NCBI GenBank assembly: GCA_963829995.1
Contig: CAWHKW010000009.1
Span: forward strand, 68,732 to 132,731
Direction: 5' to 3'
From: JACCZX01 sp963829995
Lineage (GTDB): Bacteria; Pseudomonadota; Gammaproteobacteria; Burkholderiales; Burkholderiaceae_F
DNA: 64,000 bases
Positions 43,829 to 51,471 of this stretch are shown here, in pieces (positions within the stretch are counted from its first letter, which is position 1; every line of letters starts with the position of its first letter). The notes beneath the pieces were generated by a model that ran no database searches, was not told the origin of the DNA, and was given only the letters and a program-made list of their open reading frames with translations. The translations under genes and the position numbers were made by a program.

Positions 43829-44878
43829 ATGAGACGCAGACTGTTCATGGCCGCGGTTGCGGCCGCAATCGCGCTTCCGGCCGGCGCGCAAACCATCACA
43901 CTCAATGGAGCATCGCAGTTCAACGACGACCACGCCTTCACCAAAGCGCTGGTGCGGTTCGAAGAGCTGGTAAAGAAGTATTACGGCAAGCCGATCAACT
44001 TCGTGTTGCACAAGAACAGCGCGCTCGGGCTTGAAAAGCAGTACTTCGAGTACATGGCACAGGGCAAGGCGGTCGACTACGCAATCGTTTCTCCCGCGCA
44101 CATGTCGACGTTCTCGAAAGCTGCGCCGTTTATCGACGCGCCGTTCCTGTTCAGGGACCTGGATCACTGGAACAAGGTGCTTGACGCCGACGTGCTGAAG
44201 CCGGTCGCAGAAGAGATCAACCAGAAAGCCGAGGTGATGCTGATCGGATATGCCGGCGGCGGTACCCGCAACATCTTCGCCAACAAGCCGGTGAGGAATA
44301 TGGCGGAGCTAAAAGGGTTGAAAGTTCGCGTACAGGGCGCGCCGATTTGGTCAAAAACGTTTGCGGCAGCTGGCATGGCGCCAACGGTGATCGCCTACAA
44401 CGAGGTCTACAACGCGATCCAGAACGGCGTGATCGCAGCGGGCGAGAACGAGGCCGCGGGCGTCGAGCAGATGAAGTTCTTCGAGGTCGCCCCCAGCCTC
44501 AACATGACGCAGCACGCGATCACGATCCGCCCGTTGTGCTTTTCGACCAAGGCGTTCAACAAGCTTCCGCCTGATCTGCAGGCGGCGATTATCAAGGCGG
44601 GCAAGGAGGCGGGCGCCTACGGTCGTCAGATCGAATCGAGCGAAGACACCGCGAAGCTCGACGCGCTTGAAAAGGCTGGCAAGCTGAAGCGCATTCCGTT
44701 CGCAGACCGCGCGGCGATGAAGAAGGCCGTCGACCCGGTGATGGCCGAGTACGCCAAGGAAATCGGCGCCGAGCAGTTACTGGCGAAGATCAACGCGCTA
44801 GTAAGTCAAAGCGCTGAGAACAACCACTCCGGTGCAAACGCCGGGGTGGTTTTTTCTTGCTCGAATTTTTCCCCATGA
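43829..44878 (+). CDS. dctP: TRAP transporter substrate-binding protein DctP
   Basis: Periplasmic solute-binding protein of a TRAP transporter for an organic acid. The 349-residue protein has a signal peptide (MRRRLFMAAVAAAIALPAGA) and the DctP-fold motifs GLKVRVQGAPIWSKTF and NGVIAAGENEA (about residues 160-212). The ATG at 43829 is preferred to an earlier in-frame codon at 43595 that would include the dioxygenase fossil. The last 15 or so codons run through a terminator-like hairpin, so the normal end may be about residue 333; the stop overlaps dctQ (ATGA). Confidence 0.9.
   Translation: MRRRLFMAAVAAAIALPAGAQTITLNGASQFNDDHAFTKALVRFEELVKKYYGKPINFVLHKNSALGLEKQYFEYMAQGKAVDYAIVSPAHMSTFSKAAPFIDAPFLFRDLDHWNKVLDADVLKPVAEEINQKAEVMLIGYAGGGTRNIFANKPVRNMAELKGLKVRVQGAPIWSKTFAAAGMAPTVIAYNEVYNAIQNGVIAAGENEAAGVEQMKFFEVAPSLNMTQHAITIRPLCFSTKAFNKLPPDLQAAIIKAGKEAGAYGRQIESSEDTAKLDALEKAGKLKRIPFADRAAMKKAVDPVMAEYAKEIGAEQLLAKINALVSQSAENNHSGANAGVVFSCSNFSP
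44824..44855 (+). terminator. Terminator-like hairpin inside the 3' end of dctP
   Basis: The stem CCACTCCGG/CCGGGGTGG (44824-44832 with 44841-44849) with loop TGCAAACG is followed by six T (44850-44855). It has all the features of an intrinsic terminator but lies within the dctP frame and before dctQM, so it probably acts as an attenuator that lets the binding protein be made in excess over the membrane subunits. Confidence 0.75.
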
Positions 44879-45366
44879 GCCTGTGGCGCAAATTCACCGC
44901 CGGTTACAGCTGGCTTCTGTCGTGGCTGCTGGTGATATCGGTGGCGATCCTGATCATTCCGGTGTCGCTGCAAATCTTCTCGCGCTACACGGCGTTGATC
45001 CCCAGCTATATCTGGACGGAAGAGATGGCGCGCTTCCTGTTCATCTGGATGATCATGATCGGCGCGATGATCGGAGTGCGCGAGGGCACGCATTTCGAAG
45101 TCGACCTCTGGCCACGTCTCAAACCACGCGCGGAGGCCGCAGTGAGGCTCGTAGCGAGCATTGGCGTGCTGGCAATGGCGCTGGTTTTCGTATGGGCCGG
45201 CATCGAGTTCACGCGCTTCGGCTGGAACCGTACTTCCGAGCTGGCGGACCTTCCGCTGTGGATGATTCACATCGCCTGGCCAGTGACAGGCTTTACCTGG
45301 CTCGTGTTTCTGGGCGAGCAAATGTGGGACAACCTGACAGTTCTCGCTCGTAGGCCGTACGCATGA
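44875..45366 (+). CDS. dctQ: TRAP transporter small permease DctQ
   Basis: Four-helix inner-membrane subunit that pairs with DctM. The 163-residue protein shows four hydrophobic segments (about 15-40, 48-68, 88-110, 128-150) and the family pattern IWTEEMARFLFIWMIMIGA. It starts within the dctP stop (ATGA at 44875) and overlaps dctM by four bases. Confidence 0.9.
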   Translation: MSLWRKFTAGYSWLLSWLLVISVAILIIPVSLQIFSRYTALIPSYIWTEEMARFLFIWMIMIGAMIGVREGTHFEVDLWPRLKPRAEAAVRLVASIGVLAMALVFVWAGIEFTRFGWNRTSELADLPLWMIHIAWPVTGFTWLVFLGEQMWDNLTVLARRPYA

Positions 45367-46685
45367 GCGGCGCGAGCCTTCTCAGCCCCGGCACCGCATC
45401 GTGGATTCTGTTCGGGGTATTTTTCTCGCTGATGTTCCTGCGCGTGCCGGTGGCTTTCGCGCTTGGCCTGGCTTGCCTGCCGATCCTGATACTCGAGCCG
45501 CACCTGGATACCGGAACGCTGATGGGCGAGACATTCAATGCGTACAACTCGTTCATCCTGCTGGCGGTGCCGTTTTTTCTGTTGACCGCCAACCTGATGA
45601 ACGTCGGCGGCATCACCGATCGGCTGGTGCGCTTCTCGCGCGACCTGGTCGGGCACTTTCCCGGCGGCCTGGCGCAGGTGAATGTCGTGCTGTCGATCTT
45701 CTTCGCCGGTATCTCGGGTTCGTCCACCGCGGATGCGGCCAGCCAGTCGAAGATCTTCATCGAGGCGCAGACCAAGGAAGGCTACGACTTGTCGTTCTCG
45801 GTGGCGATCACTGCGGTGTCCGCGGTGCTGGCGGTGATTATTCCGCCGTCGATCCTGATGATCGTCTGGGGCGGCGTGTTGACCGTATCGATCGGCGCAC
45901 TGTTTCTCGCCGGCATTATTCCGGGGCTGCTGATCGCGCTCGCTCAGATGGCCACCGTGCACGCTTACGCCAAGGCACGCGGTTATCCGACCTACCCGCG
46001 CGCCACGCTCGTCGAGTTGCTGCGCGCCGCGTCGGTCGCGATTCCGGCGTTGATGACGCCGGTGATCATCATCGGTGGCAAGATCTTCGGCTGGTTTACC
46101 GCCACCGAATCAGCCTGCATCGCGGTTCTCTACGCAGCCGTGCTGTCGATCGTGGTCTACCGCGAGATGAACCTGAAGGGTCTGCATTCCGCGCTGCTCG
46201 ATACGGGCAAGCTCGCCGGCATCGCGCTGTTCTGCGTTGGTACCGCTTCGGCATTCGGATGGCTGCTGGCGTACTACCAGATCCCGAAAGCAATCCTCGC
46301 CGGCGTGTCGGCATGGAACATGGGATTCACTGAAACCGGCTTCTTTATCGCCTTCGTGTTCCTGGTCGTCGGATGTTTTCTGGATGCGATTCCGGCGATC
46401 ATCATCGTCGGCACGATCCTGCAGCCGCTGGCGATGGCGGTGGGCATGGACCCGGTGCATTTCGCGATGGTCGGCATCGTGTCGCTCGCGTTCGGCTTGG
46501 TGACGCCGCCATACGGTTTGTGCCTGTTGATCTCGTGCGCGATTGCGAAGATCCGCATGATCGATGCGCTCAAGGACGTCATGATCATGTTGATCCCCAT
46601 GCTTTCCGTGCTGGCGCTGCTGATCGTCTGGCCGGACGTGGCGCTTTTCTTGCCGAAATTGATTTCGCCGGAGTTTTTGAAATGA
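45363..46685 (+). CDS. dctM: TRAP transporter large permease DctM
   Basis: Twelve-helix sodium-coupled transport subunit, 440 residues. Typical motifs are AVPFFLLTANLMNVGGITDRL, FAGISGSSTADAASQ and the C-terminal FGLVTPPYGLCLLISCAIA, each visible in sequence. Together with dctP and dctQ it makes a complete TRAP importer; the downstream enzymes suggest a sugar acid or similar carboxylate as substrate. It overlaps the SDR gene by four bases (ATGA at 46682). Confidence 0.94.
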   Translation: MSGASLLSPGTASWILFGVFFSLMFLRVPVAFALGLACLPILILEPHLDTGTLMGETFNAYNSFILLAVPFFLLTANLMNVGGITDRLVRFSRDLVGHFPGGLAQVNVVLSIFFAGISGSSTADAASQSKIFIEAQTKEGYDLSFSVAITAVSAVLAVIIPPSILMIVWGGVLTVSIGALFLAGIIPGLLIALAQMATVHAYAKARGYPTYPRATLVELLRAASVAIPALMTPVIIIGGKIFGWFTATESACIAVLYAAVLSIVVYREMNLKGLHSALLDTGKLAGIALFCVGTASAFGWLLAYYQIPKAILAGVSAWNMGFTETGFFIAFVFLVVGCFLDAIPAIIIVGTILQPLAMAVGMDPVHFAMVGIVSLAFGLVTPPYGLCLLISCAIAKIRMIDALKDVMIMLIPMLSVLALLIVWPDVALFLPKLISPEFLK

Positions 46686-47449
46686 GCGGTGCCGATTTCA
46701 GTCTCGCGGGGCGCACTGCACTGGTGATCGGCGGCACCAGCGGGATCGGGTTCGAGATCGCGCTCGGTTTTCAGGCCGCCGGCGCACGCGTAGTCGTGGC
46801 GAGCCGCGATCAAGACAAGATCGATGCAAGCGTCGCGAAGCTCAAGCAAAAGGATGCGCAAAGCACCGGTTACGCACTCGATGCCAGCCGTCTTACCGAC
46901 ATGCGGCGCTTCGCCGAGACGGTCTGGGCCGAGCAAGGCCCGATCGACATCCTGCTGAATGCGCAAGGCACAACCGTCATCAAACCGGCGCTGGATTTCA
47001 GCGAGCAGGACTACGCACTGGTGATGCGTACGAATGTCGACGGCGTGTTCTGGGCATGTACAGAGTTCGGCCGTCGCATGGTCGAGCGCGGCAGCGGCAG
47101 CATCATCAATATCGGCTCGCTGTCGTCGTTCCGCGGCTGGCCGGGCAGCAGCGTCTACGCGATGACCAAGGCGGCGGTCGTGTCGCTGACTCAATCGATC
47201 GCCGCGGAGTGGGCCAATACCGGCGTGCGCGTCAACGCGATCGCGCCCGGATTTTTCATGACGCCGCTGAACGAGAAGAAGATGTCGGACGCACGCAAGG
47301 CGCTCGCCATCGCACGCACGCCAATGGGCCGCTTCGGCCAGCTGTCCGAGCTCGTGGGCGCCGCGGTCTACCTCGCATCGCCAGCAGCGGGCTACACAAC
47401 GGGCGCCACGATCGCTGTGGACGGTGGATTTCTCGCAAACGGACTTTGA
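46682..47449 (+). CDS. SDR-family oxidoreductase
   Basis: A 255-residue classical short-chain dehydrogenase/reductase. Cofactor motif GGTSGIGFEIALG (about 17-29), NAQGT in place of NNAG (about 93), catalytic Ser in GSLSSFRGWPGSS (about 145) and YAMTKAA (Tyr and Lys, about 158-162). The sequence is like gluconate 5-dehydrogenase or 3-oxoacyl reductase relatives; a polyol or sugar-acid substrate fits the operon. It shares one base with the next gene (TGATG at 47447). Confidence 0.88.
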   Translation: MSGADFSLAGRTALVIGGTSGIGFEIALGFQAAGARVVVASRDQDKIDASVAKLKQKDAQSTGYALDASRLTDMRRFAETVWAEQGPIDILLNAQGTTVIKPALDFSEQDYALVMRTNVDGVFWACTEFGRRMVERGSGSIINIGSLSSFRGWPGSSVYAMTKAAVVSLTQSIAAEWANTGVRVNAIAPGFFMTPLNEKKMSDARKALAIARTPMGRFGQLSELVGAAVYLASPAAGYTTGATIAVDGGFLANGL

Positions 47450-48300
47450 TGCTCGCTTTAAAGAAGCTATCCGACGGGTTCGGCGTCGAGGCTGGTGGAA
47501 TCAATCTCGCCGCATCTCCGAGCGATGCCGCATTCAATGAAATAGAGCGCGCATTCTTCGCCGGCCAGGTGCTCGTGTTTCGCGGCCAGCATCTGACGCC
47601 CGCGCAGTTCCACGCATTCGCGCGACGCTTCGGCCCGCCGGAGCCGCACGTGATCGACCAGTTCCACCATCCCGCGTGTGCCGACATCCTGATCCTGTCG
47701 AACGTCATCAAGGACGGTGTACCGACCGGCCTTGCGGACGCCGGCACCTACTTCCATACCGACTACTCGTATCTGGATATCCCCGCGCGCTGCACGATGG
47801 TGTACTCGATCGTCGTACCGAAGATCGGCGGCGACACGCTATTCGCGAATCAGTACGCAGCCTACGACGATCTTTCGGCAGCGATGAAGGCGCGCATCGA
47901 AAATTTGATCGGGCTTCACCACTACGGCAATCGCGACGATCTGAACGAAGCGTCGCGCACGGTCGCCTCGCTTTTGACCGATGAGCAGAAGAACCGAATG
48001 AACTGGGTCAGGCACCGCATCGCACGCGCGCACCCGGTGACGGGCCGCAAGGCGCTGTATGCCGTGTCGGGCAGCTCGTTCGGCATCGAAGACATGCCCG
48101 ACGACGAAGCGGTCGCGCTGCTCGACGAGCTGAAGGCCCACGCGACGCAACCGAAGTACCTTTATCGGCTCAAATACAACGTCGGCGACCTGGTGATCTG
48201 GGACAACGCGTCGCTGTTGCATTCGGCCACGTTGATCGATCCGAACGATGCCCGCACGCTGTGGCGTATTACGGTGAAAGAGCCAAGCCCGTCAAAATGA
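47449..48300 (+). CDS. TauD/TfdA-family Fe(II)/2-oxoglutarate dioxygenase
   Basis: A 283-residue non-haem iron oxygenase. The metal ligands are visible as His-x-Asp in TYFHTDYSY (about residues 100-108) and the distal His in LLHSATLID (about 262), with the 2-oxoglutarate-binding Arg in RTLWRITV. Family members hydroxylate taurine, 2,4-D and many other acids. The start at 47449 follows the SDR stop by overlap; an upstream in-frame extension lies inside the SDR gene. It overlaps the next gene by four bases. A fossil copy of its 3' end lies at 43715. Confidence 0.88.
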   Translation: MLALKKLSDGFGVEAGGINLAASPSDAAFNEIERAFFAGQVLVFRGQHLTPAQFHAFARRFGPPEPHVIDQFHHPACADILILSNVIKDGVPTGLADAGTYFHTDYSYLDIPARCTMVYSIVVPKIGGDTLFANQYAAYDDLSAAMKARIENLIGLHHYGNRDDLNEASRTVASLLTDEQKNRMNWVRHRIARAHPVTGRKALYAVSGSSFGIEDMPDDEAVALLDELKAHATQPKYLYRLKYNVGDLVIWDNASLLHSATLIDPNDARTLWRITVKEPSPSK

Positions 48301-49133
48301 CAATCCGTATGAAGACAATTCTTATTACCGGCGCCGCGGGCGACGTCGGAACACATCTGCGGCGTGAACTCGCAGGCAAGTATGTTCTGAAGGTGTCGGA
48401 CCTGCGCCCGTTGAAAAAGATCAACAAAGAAGAAAAATTCGTCCGCGCAGATATCTCCAAGTTCTCCGACGCGCTTCGTATCACGAAGGGGGTCGACGCG
48501 GTCGTGCACCTGGGCGGCTACTCGGTCGAGGGGCCGTGGGACGGAATCCTCAGCGCCAACATCATCGGTTGCTACAACGTGTTCGAGGCCGCGCACAGGA
48601 ATGGCGTCAAGCGGATCCTGTTCCCGACCTCGAATCATGCAACCGGCTTCTACCGGCGCGACGAAATCATTGACCATCGCGTATATCCAAAACCCGACGG
48701 CCGCTACGGCGTCTCGAAAGTTTTCGGTGAGGCGCTCTGCAGCCTGTACGCAGACAAGTACGACATGCAGATGTTCTGCATACGCCTGGGGAACGTCAAT
48801 CCAGTGCCGATTGACAAGCGACGGCTATCGATCTGGCTTTCGCCACGCGATCTGGCGCAGCTCATCACCATCGGCATCGAGCATCCAGACATTCGTTTTG
48901 AAATCGTTTACGGCGTGTCGCGTAACAAGCGCAGCTGGTATGACAATGCGAACGCACATCGGCTCGGCTACCGGCCGCAGGATGATGCCGAGAGCTACGC
49001 GAAGGAGGTATTGGAACGCGAGAAGCCGGGCGGCGATCCCACCGCGGAGATGTACCAGGGCGGCATTTTCACCGTGGCGGAGGAAGTTCTGAACCCGGCA
49101 CCGCTGCCGAAGAAGAAGAAGAGAAAAAAATGA
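48297..49133 (+). CDS. Uronate-dehydrogenase-like NAD-dependent epimerase/dehydratase
   Basis: A 278-residue extended SDR. Cofactor motif ITGAAGDVGTHLR (about 10-22), LGGYSVEGPWD, catalytic Tyr and Lys in GRYGVSKVFGEAL (about 138-150), and the C-terminal SIWLSPRDLAQL and YGVSRNKRSWYDN, a pattern I associate with bacterial uronate dehydrogenase, which oxidises galacturonate or glucuronate to the aldarolactone. That function fits the next gene. The start MTIRMKTIL at 48297 overlaps the previous stop; 48309 is an alternative. Confidence 0.82.
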   Translation: MTIRMKTILITGAAGDVGTHLRRELAGKYVLKVSDLRPLKKINKEEKFVRADISKFSDALRITKGVDAVVHLGGYSVEGPWDGILSANIIGCYNVFEAAHRNGVKRILFPTSNHATGFYRRDEIIDHRVYPKPDGRYGVSKVFGEALCSLYADKYDMQMFCIRLGNVNPVPIDKRRLSIWLSPRDLAQLITIGIEHPDIRFEIVYGVSRNKRSWYDNANAHRLGYRPQDDAESYAKEVLEREKPGGDPTAEMYQGGIFTVAEEVLNPAPLPKKKKRKK

Positions 49134-49966
49134 GCGACCGCAAACCGATACTCGCGGTGCCGGCCGGCGCGACGGACACTCACATGCACATTTACCACGC
49201 GGAAGTGCCGTCCGCACCGAGCGGCCCGCCGCTGCCAGGAGATTTTCGCGCGGAACAGTATCGCGAGGTGCAGCAGCGCCTCGGACTGTCGCGTGTAATC
49301 GTGGTGCAGCCCAACGCGTATCAGGACGACAACCGCGTGACGCTGGCCGCAATCGCCGCGCTCGGTCCCGGTGCCAAGGGCGTCGGTGTCGTCAAGCCGA
49401 ACGTGTCAGATGCCGATATTGCATGGCTGACCGAGGGCGGCATCATCGCGCAGCGCATCTTCCAGCTGCCATGGGGCGCCGTAGGCTTCGACCGCATGCA
49501 CGATGTGATGTCGCGCGTGCATCCGGCCGGCTGGCACGCCAACATCCAGCTCGACGGTCGCGAGCTTTCGCAATGGGAAGACACGATCAAAAAGCTTCCC
49601 GGCAAATTCGTTATCGATCACAACGGGAAGTATCTCGAACCTGTCACCCCCGAGCACGAATCATTTAAATCGCTGCTGCGTCTGCTCGACACCGGGCGCT
49701 GCTGGGTGAAGCTTTCAGCTCCTTATGAAACTTCGAAGACCGGCGCGCCCAAATATGAAGATGTCAGCCGCCTCGCGCGGGCGCTGGTAACGCACGCACC
49801 GGAGCGCATGCTGTGGGCGAGCAATTGGCCACATCCGTCCGCGCCCAGGGACAACATTCCGGATGATGCCGACCTGCTTGACCTGCTGTTGGACTGGGCA
49901 CCGGACGAAACGACACGCAGAAAGATCCTGGTCGACAACCCGGCCGAGCTCTACGGGTTTCGCTAA
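49130..49966 (+). CDS. Amidohydrolase, D-galactarolactone-isomerase-like
   Basis: A 278-residue TIM-barrel amidohydrolase of the group that includes galactarolactone isomerase (GLI) and PDC hydrolase LigI. The first metal/substrate motif TDTHMHIYH (about 15-23), the central FVIDHNGKY, VKLSAPYE and the C-terminal WASNWPHPS (about 225-233) are all present. A GLI-like role next to a uronate-dehydrogenase-like gene suggests an oxidative hexuronate pathway. It overlaps the previous gene by four bases and ends the operon. Confidence 0.82.
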   Translation: MSDRKPILAVPAGATDTHMHIYHAEVPSAPSGPPLPGDFRAEQYREVQQRLGLSRVIVVQPNAYQDDNRVTLAAIAALGPGAKGVGVVKPNVSDADIAWLTEGGIIAQRIFQLPWGAVGFDRMHDVMSRVHPAGWHANIQLDGRELSQWEDTIKKLPGKFVIDHNGKYLEPVTPEHESFKSLLRLLDTGRCWVKLSAPYETSKTGAPKYEDVSRLARALVTHAPERMLWASNWPHPSAPRDNIPDDADLLDLLLDWAPDETTRRKILVDNPAELYGFR

Positions 49967-50059
49967 GCGTTCCTACAACGAGCGCTGACACATCAGGAAA
50001 ACGGATCAATGGCATCCGAGCTTGCGATTGGATTTTCTTTCCCGCGGTCCCTACCCTGT

Positions 50060-50084
50060 CTTTGTACACAAACGCCGTACAAAG
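50060..50084 (+). promoter_or_regulatory. Inverted repeat overlapping the ribosome site of the 50095 gene
   Basis: CTTTGTAC (50060-50067) and GTACAAAG (50077-50084) form a perfect eight-base inverted repeat with a nine-base loop. The right arm overlaps the AAAGAGGA ribosome-binding stretch of the small gene. It may be a repressor operator or an RNA hairpin that controls translation. Confidence 0.5.
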
Positions 50085-50094
50085 AGGACCAGTT

Positions 50095-50319
50095 ATGCAG
50101 ATCTACGACCGCCTGGACGCTATCCACATGAGTGCGATTGATCGCGAGCACGCCAAAGCACATATGCGAAGTGCGGAGTTAACCATCGATTTCGTTGTCG
50201 CCGCCGTGAAGACGACGCGCTCGGTCAGCGCAGCGTTAGGGCAACACCTGATCAACCTGGCGCGGTGGTTCCAAATCTCCGATCGTCGAGCAGTGCAGTG
50301 CCAGAAGCCGCAAGGCTAG
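50095..50319 (+). CDS. Small hypothetical protein
   Basis: A 74-residue mostly helical protein (MQIYDRLDAIHMSAIDREHA, then VVAAVKTTRSVSAALGQHL). An AGAGGA ribosome site sits six bases before the ATG at 50095; an earlier in-frame start at 50062 is inside the inverted repeat. No family assigned. Its end abuts the DctM remnant on the other strand. Confidence 0.5.
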   Translation: MQIYDRLDAIHMSAIDREHAKAHMRSAELTIDFVVAAVKTTRSVSAALGQHLINLARWFQISDRRAVQCQKPQG

Positions 50320-50506
50320 TTAAGGAGAACCGATAAGCCATCCGGCTGGAACAGTGACCAGTGGTGGAAAGAGGACTAATAACACCAGCACAAACAGTTC
50401 GGCAAGCAGGAATGGCATCACCCTTCATCACATCCTCCATGCTGGTCGTCGTCACGCCCGCGACCACGTTGAGCACCACACCCACCGGAGGTGTGATCAA
50501 TCCTAT
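50320..50506 (-). pseudogene. Remnant of a TRAP dctM 3' end with a frameshift
   Basis: On the minus strand one frame spells IGLITPPVGVVLNVVAGV and then MEDVMKG; after a one-base shift the next frame gives MPFLLAELFVLVLLVLFPP and VTVPAGWLIGSP before TAA. This is the typical C-terminus of a TRAP large permease. The rest of the gene is missing, and the bases from 50507 to 50637 hold no gene I can recognise. It is not a piece of either intact dctM gene in the window, whose ends differ, so it came from a third TRAP system. Confidence 0.85.
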
Positions 50507-50637
50507 TGAATGACGAGCACGACCTGCACATTGTCCGCTATCGTCGACTTGGTCATCACCGAGGCGATCACCGCGGCGGCCCGGACCGATCGCGTGATCG
50601 AATTGTCCGTCGACTGACTTTGCGGAGAGATATTCAG

Positions 50638-51471
50638 ATGATTAGCGGAGCGACTGCGCTGATCGCCCACATCGGCTGGCCGACGCACGTGTTCAAGGCG
50701 CCGATGATCTGCAACCCGTACTTCGAGCAGGCCGGCATCGATGCGGTGGTCGTGCCGATGGGGTGCAAGGCCGAGAACTACGCAGCGTTCCTGCGCGCGG
50801 TGTTCACGCTCGAGAACATCCGCGGCGCGCTGATCACGATGCCGCACAAGGTAACGACGCTCGGCTTGCTCGACGAGGTCTCGGGCACGGCGCGGATCGC
50901 CAGCGCCTGTAATGCGGTGCGTCGCACGGCGGACGGGCGCCTGCAGGGCGACATGTTCGACGGCGAAGGCTTCGTGCGCGGCCTGCGTCGCAAGGGCTGC
51001 CGGATCGAAGGTGCGAAGGCTTTGGTCGTCGGCAGCGGCGGCGTGGGCTCGGCGATCGCCGCATCGCTGGCGGCTGGCGGCGTGGCCGCGATTGGCCTGT
51101 TCGACATCCACGCCGAATCGGCGAAGGGACTCGCCGTGCGCCTGCGACGGCACTATCCGCAGTTGCAGGTCAGCACCGGTTCGAACGATCCCGCGAGCTT
51201 CGATCTGGTGGTCAATGCGACGCCGCTGGGAATGAACGACGACGATCCGCTACCGATCGACGTATCACGCATCGCTCCCACCACCTTCGTCGGTGAAGTC
51301 GTGATGAAAAAGGAGATGACGGCGTTTATCGTGGCAGCACACGCGCGCGGCTGCCGGATCCAGGTTGGCTCCGACATGCTTTTCGAGCAGATTCCCGCCT
51401 GCCTCGAGTTCTTCGGCTTTCCGACAGCCACGCCCGAGGAACTGCGCGCACGGGCCAAACTCAGCTACTGA
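50638..51471 (+). CDS. Shikimate-dehydrogenase-like oxidoreductase with altered substrate site
   Basis: A 277-residue protein of the AroE/quinate dehydrogenase family. The catalytic Lys (GALITMPHKVTTLG, about residue 66) and an Asp (GDMFDGEGFVRGL, about 102) remain, and the cofactor motif VVGSGGVGSAIAASL is clear (about 125-139). However, the Ser-x-Ser of the shikimate pocket is replaced (GWPTHVFKAPMICNPYFEQ at the N-terminus), so it probably acts on another hydroxy acid rather than in aromatic synthesis. It is convergent with the dctM of the second TRAP set; the stops touch. Confidence 0.85.
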   Translation: MISGATALIAHIGWPTHVFKAPMICNPYFEQAGIDAVVVPMGCKAENYAAFLRAVFTLENIRGALITMPHKVTTLGLLDEVSGTARIASACNAVRRTADGRLQGDMFDGEGFVRGLRRKGCRIEGAKALVVGSGGVGSAIAASLAAGGVAAIGLFDIHAESAKGLAVRLRRHYPQLQVSTGSNDPASFDLVVNATPLGMNDDDPLPIDVSRIAPTTFVGEVVMKKEMTAFIVAAHARGCRIQVGSDMLFEQIPACLEFFGFPTATPEELRARAKLSY

